From assembly GCA_015061765.1 (NCBI GenBank), contig SUVZ01000037.1, forward strand, positions 1 through 16,238: a stretch of DNA of 16,238 bases, in the 5' to 3' direction. The DNA comes from Lentisphaerota bacterium. GTDB taxonomy: Bacteria; Verrucomicrobiota; Kiritimatiellia; RFP12; UBA1067. The number at the start of each line of letters is the position of its first letter. Position 1 is the stretch's first letter. The notes under the pieces are model-generated. The model worked only from the letters and a program-made list of their open reading frames with translations. It was not told where the DNA came from and made no database searches. The position numbers and the translations under genes are program-made. Positions 14,318-16,238 of the stretch are shown piece by piece.

Positions 14318-15100
14318 ATGTCCGGACCGGTTCGCAATTCTGCAGTTGATGCGTTTCACGAGATAGAGCGCCGCCGAGGCGTTCGCGACTTTGTGCCACC
14401 GGTTGCGAGACTTGGCGTTGTCGCGGCCTTTCTTATTGCGTTGTCGTCGTTCGGCAAGTATGATCTGCCGTCTCTGCTTGCGCTTTCCGTCTATCCGGTT
14501 TCGCTCGTCTGCTTCGAGCGCGTCTCGCTTGCCGCGGGGTTTCGCCGCTTTTGGCCTCTGCTGATTCCGGTCCTTATGCTCGGGGCGGCGAATCCGTTCT
14601 TTGACCGCGGGATTGTCGCGCATGTCGGCGGTGTGCCGGTTTCGGGAGGATGGATATCCTTTGCCGTGCTTGCGCTCAAGGGGTTGCTTGCGCTTTGCGT
14701 AACGTGGTCGCTTCTGCGGAAGACGGGAGTGGACGGAATCGTGAAGGCATTTGCATCTCTGCGGCTTCCGGCATCCCTCGGGATGGCGATACTCCTGATG
14801 CACCGCTATCTTGTGCTTATGGTCAAAGAGAGCGAACGGATGAAGGATGCGTATCTGCTTCGTTCAGGCAGGAGATCCAGGGCGATCCGCCCGTCTTCAT
14901 GGGGGCCTTTCGTCGGACTCCTTCTCATGCGTTCTATGGACAGGGCGGCAAACGTGCAGTCGGCGATTGAACTTCGCGGCGGCTGCGGCCGCATGCAAGC
15001 CGCGCCATGCGGCCACAGCGATTCCGGACGCAGGCTCGTAGGAGCACTATATTTTGCCGGATGGACGCTGTGCTTTGTTGCCATCCGCCTCTTCGATTGA
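14318..15100 (+). CDS. cbiQ: ECF transporter transmembrane component CbiQ
   Basis: 260-residue membrane coupling component linking CbiM to the ATPases. Family features are AANPFFDRG in the loop after the early membrane helices, LLMHRYLVLMVKESERMKDAYLLRSG (one ATPase-coupling region) and RSMDRAANVQSAIELRG (the second, with the RA...AxxLRG pattern). The ATG at 14318 is chosen as the start nearest the cbiM stop. The open frame begins at 14234, inside cbiM, and that part is not typical of CbiQ. No good Shine-Dalgarno directly precedes it; a purine-rich stretch (about 14277-14295) lies near the cbiM stop, so translational coupling is likely. The stop codon of cbiM sits in the loop of AGGCG-TAA-CGCCT (14291-14303). 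The expected ATPase gene cbiO does not follow. Confidence 0.85.
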   Translation: MSGPVRNSAVDAFHEIERRRGVRDFVPPVARLGVVAAFLIALSSFGKYDLPSLLALSVYPVSLVCFERVSLAAGFRRFWPLLIPVLMLGAANPFFDRGIVAHVGGVPVSGGWISFAVLALKGLLALCVTWSLLRKTGVDGIVKAFASLRLPASLGMAILLMHRYLVLMVKESERMKDAYLLRSGRRSRAIRPSSWGPFVGLLLMRSMDRAANVQSAIELRGGCGRMQAAPCGHSDSGRRLVGALYFAGWTLCFVAIRLFD

Positions 15101-15127
15101 TTTCTTCTTCAAAAATATGAGATAGGC

Positions 15128-15201
15128 ATGTGAATAACTGGGATGAAGCCCTAGAATAATTTAAATAACTGGGATGGAATAACGGGTGGAATAACTAGGA
15201 T
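15128..15201. repeat. Imperfect short repeats of AATAACTGGGATG
   Basis: Copies are at 15133-15145 and 15164-15176 (identical), with degenerate forms at about 15178-15188 (AATAACGGGTG) and 15190-15201 (AATAACTAGGAT). Spacing is irregular, so not a CRISPR array. ATGTGAATAACTG at 15128-15140 recurs exactly at 2538-2550, in the other gene-free region. Confidence 0.55.
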
Positions 15202-15259
15202 AGCCCTTTAAAAGAGTGATAATTTCACTTGATAAACCGCTGATTTTGCAAATACCGTA

Positions 15260-15313
15260 ATTTTGGCATATGTGAGAATTAGTCCGAACCATATTCTCAT
15301 TTTTGTGGGCGTG
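15260..15313. repeat. Palindromic dispersed repeat, copy B
   Basis: Bases 15272-15303 are identical to 2856-2887. The inverted repeat TGAGAAT (15273-15279) / ATTCTCA (15293-15299) is followed by a five-T run. Flanks ATTTTGGCATATGTG (15260-15274) and ATTTTTGTGGGCGTG (15299-15313) echo the direct-repeat flanks of copy A. The stem plus T-run could act as a weak terminator for the purF-to-cbiQ run, 170 bp past its end. Confidence 0.7.
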
Positions 15314-15332
15314 GTGGTGGGGTGGGTGGGGG
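15307..15332 (+). other. G-rich tract, possible G-quadruplex
   Basis: Runs GGG (15307-15309), GGGG (15319-15322), GGG (15324-15326) and GGGGG (15328-15332), with loops of 9, 1 and 1 bases. It directly follows palindromic copy B in the 415-bp gap 15101-15515, which otherwise holds only repeats and the downstream promoter. Confidence 0.35.
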
Positions 15333-15339
15333 TAATTGT

Positions 15340-15378
15340 GTGTGATGCGTGTGATGCGTGTGATGCGTGTGATGCGTG
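15340..15378. repeat. 9-bp tandem repeat, four units
   Basis: GTGTGATGC is repeated four times without error (15340-15375), followed by a partial GTG. A short minisatellite of this kind is prone to slippage. It does not encode a convincing protein. Confidence 0.9.
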
Positions 15379-15479
15379 GGGCGCGCGTGTTGTACGCGGT
15401 GAATTGCAAGTCAAATGAGTCAATTTTCCGATGGTGTTTTCAATCAGTCTTGGAAGTACGTTGGACATACGGCAGTGGA

Positions 15480-15508
15480 TTGCGGGAGAATCCAAGAAAT
15501 GGTATCAT
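15480..15508 (+). promoter_or_regulatory. Promoter of the SQR-like gene, implying a leaderless message
   Basis: TTGCGG (15480-15485) and TATCAT (15503-15508) are 17 bp apart. A start seven to eight bases downstream falls at 15515-15516, on the ATG itself. The only G-rich stretch before the ATG (15511-15514) is too close to work as a Shine-Dalgarno. Confidence 0.5.
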
Positions 15509-15515
15509 TTGGGGC

Positions 15516-16238
15516 ATGTTTACATCAAATATCACCAGACGTAGTTTTGTAAAGCAGACATCTGCGGCGGCGCTTCTTTCGGGGCTGCCCGTGATCTCCA
15601 GTGGATGCTCCGCAAATCCGGCGAAGGACATCGCCGTGAAGATTTTGATCATCGGCGGCGGCGCGGCGGGCATATCGATGGCGGCACGCCTCAAGCGGAA
15701 GCTCAACAAGGGCGAGATAACGCTTGTCGATCCGTCGGACAGGCATTTCTACCAGCCCGGCTTCACCTTCATCGGCGCGGGCGTGTGGAAGGCCGATGAC
15801 GTATGGATGAAGCAGGAGAGCCTGATGCCGTCCGGCGTCAAGTGGATCAAGGACCGTGTCGTCGAGGTGGATGCCGCACACAACACGGCGACGCTCACCG
15901 GCGGCGGAAAGCTTTCGTACGATTTCATGGTTCTGTGTCCCGGCCTTCAGGAGAACTGGTCGCTCATTCAGGGCATCAGCAAGGATACGCTGGGCGAAGG
16001 CAACGCGCATTCGATCTATGACTGGCAGGGTTCCTGCAAAACGTGGACAGCGGTGGACAAGTTCTCGCGCACCGGCGGTCGCGGCATTTTCACCGACACC
16101 TGGACGAAGCACAAGTGCGGCGGTGCGCCAAAGAAGATTTGCCTTCTCACAGAACAGCTTGCCCGCAAACACGGCAAGCGGAAAGACTGCACATTCAAGT
16201 ATTTCACCGGAAGCAAGCAGCTTTATGATGTTCCGCAC
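15516..16238 (+). CDS. Tat-exported FAD-dependent sulfide:quinone oxidoreductase-like protein, 5' part
   Basis: 241 codons are open to the right edge, so the C-terminus is missing. The N-terminus has a twin-arginine motif, TRRSFVK (7-13), then a hydrophobic stretch and SSGC (C31), which could be a lipobox of a lipoprotein. The FAD-binding loop is IIGGGAAGISMA (45-56). RHFYQPGFTFIGAG (76-89), the cysteine C141 in VLCPGLQ and C201 in HKCGGAPKKI match the SQR/flavocytochrome c sulfide dehydrogenase group, where such cysteines carry the sulfur. Expected role is oxidation of sulfide or a polysulfide at the outer face of the inner membrane, passing electrons to quinone or a cytochrome. The electron acceptor cannot be told from here. 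It is monocistronic at its 5' end, with its own promoter. Confidence 0.85.
   Translation, partial: MFTSNITRRSFVKQTSAAALLSGLPVISSGCSANPAKDIAVKILIIGGGAAGISMAARLKRKLNKGEITLVDPSDRHFYQPGFTFIGAGVWKADDVWMKQESLMPSGVKWIKDRVVEVDAAHNTATLTGGGKLSYDFMVLCPGLQENWSLIQGISKDTLGEGNAHSIYDWQGSCKTWTAVDKFSRTGGRGIFTDTWTKHKCGGAPKKICLLTEQLARKHGKRKDCTFKYFTGSKQLYDVPH

Noticed and set aside
15128..15378. Possible CRISPR array
   Set aside because: Short repeats have irregular spacing and no unique spacers; the 9-bp units are contiguous, and no cas genes are present.
15208..15495. Small minus-strand frames over the repeat region, including MRIWFGLILT shared with copy A
   Set aside because: The shared peptide is a translation of the palindromic repeat; the rest is minisatellite translation (repeated HAS or RIT) and is not conserved between copies.
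15525..16238. Minus-strand open frame opposite the SQR-like gene
   Set aside because: The plus strand encodes a Tat signal, FAD motif and SQR cysteines; the reverse frame is a shadow.

Overview
The window reads as a chromosomal segment of an anaerobic, Gram-negative-type bacterium. The signs are a [FeFe]-hydrogenase maturase (HydE), an AsmA-like envelope protein, Tat-type and Sec-type export signals, and a PurF-like protein with the unusual MGGF-type N-terminus that I recall from Bacteroidetes-type paralogues. The secreted glycoside hydrolase, the possible autotransporter or lectin remnant and the DUF2723-like/TPR protein would fit a gut or sediment member of the PVC group (Kiritimatiellota/Lentisphaerota-like). 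That placement is inference from gene content, not from a marker phylogeny. Genes are GC-rich. The two long gene-free stretches (2398-3025 and 15101-15515) are visibly AT-richer and full of repeats and hairpins.

Layout. (1) 3-692 is the 3' end of an AAA-ATPase/PD-(D/E)XK nuclease-type gene. (2) 883-2397 is an exported clan GH-A glycoside hydrolase with its own promoter and ribosome binding site. (3) 2398-3338 is a non-coding and decayed region: a series of stem-loops, a palindromic repeat with a second copy at the other end of the window, a 12-bp palindrome, and a frameshifted gene that keeps a -10 box and an excellent Shine-Dalgarno. (4) On the minus strand, from a divergent promoter at about 6092-6120, lie tRNA-Leu(CAG), tRNA-Glu(CTC), an AsmA-like membrane-anchored gene and rnhB. 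The AsmA-like start codon touches the tRNA CCA. (5) On the plus strand hydE and mnmA overlap by 4 bp. (6) From a promoter at about 8437-8445, a tight run of purF-like, DUF2723-like/TPR membrane protein, cbiM (fused to a PDGLE domain) and cbiQ. (7) A 415-bp repeat-rich gap, then a Tat-signal sulfide:quinone-oxidoreductase-like flavoprotein that runs off the right edge.

How the genes fit together. The window is mostly housekeeping (tRNAs, RNase HII, tRNA thiolation, purine-type amidotransferase) mixed with anaerobic metal and sulfur functions: HydE, a Co/Ni ECF transporter core lacking its ATPase here, and an SQR-like enzyme. Several starts lack a Shine-Dalgarno and sit at or beside the inferred 5' end of the transcript (the AsmA-like gene, hydE, the SQR-like gene), so leaderless translation may be in use. 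No CRISPR array, prophage, insertion sequence or recognised defence system was seen. The most unexplained material is the pair of intergenic regions that share a 32-bp palindromic element.
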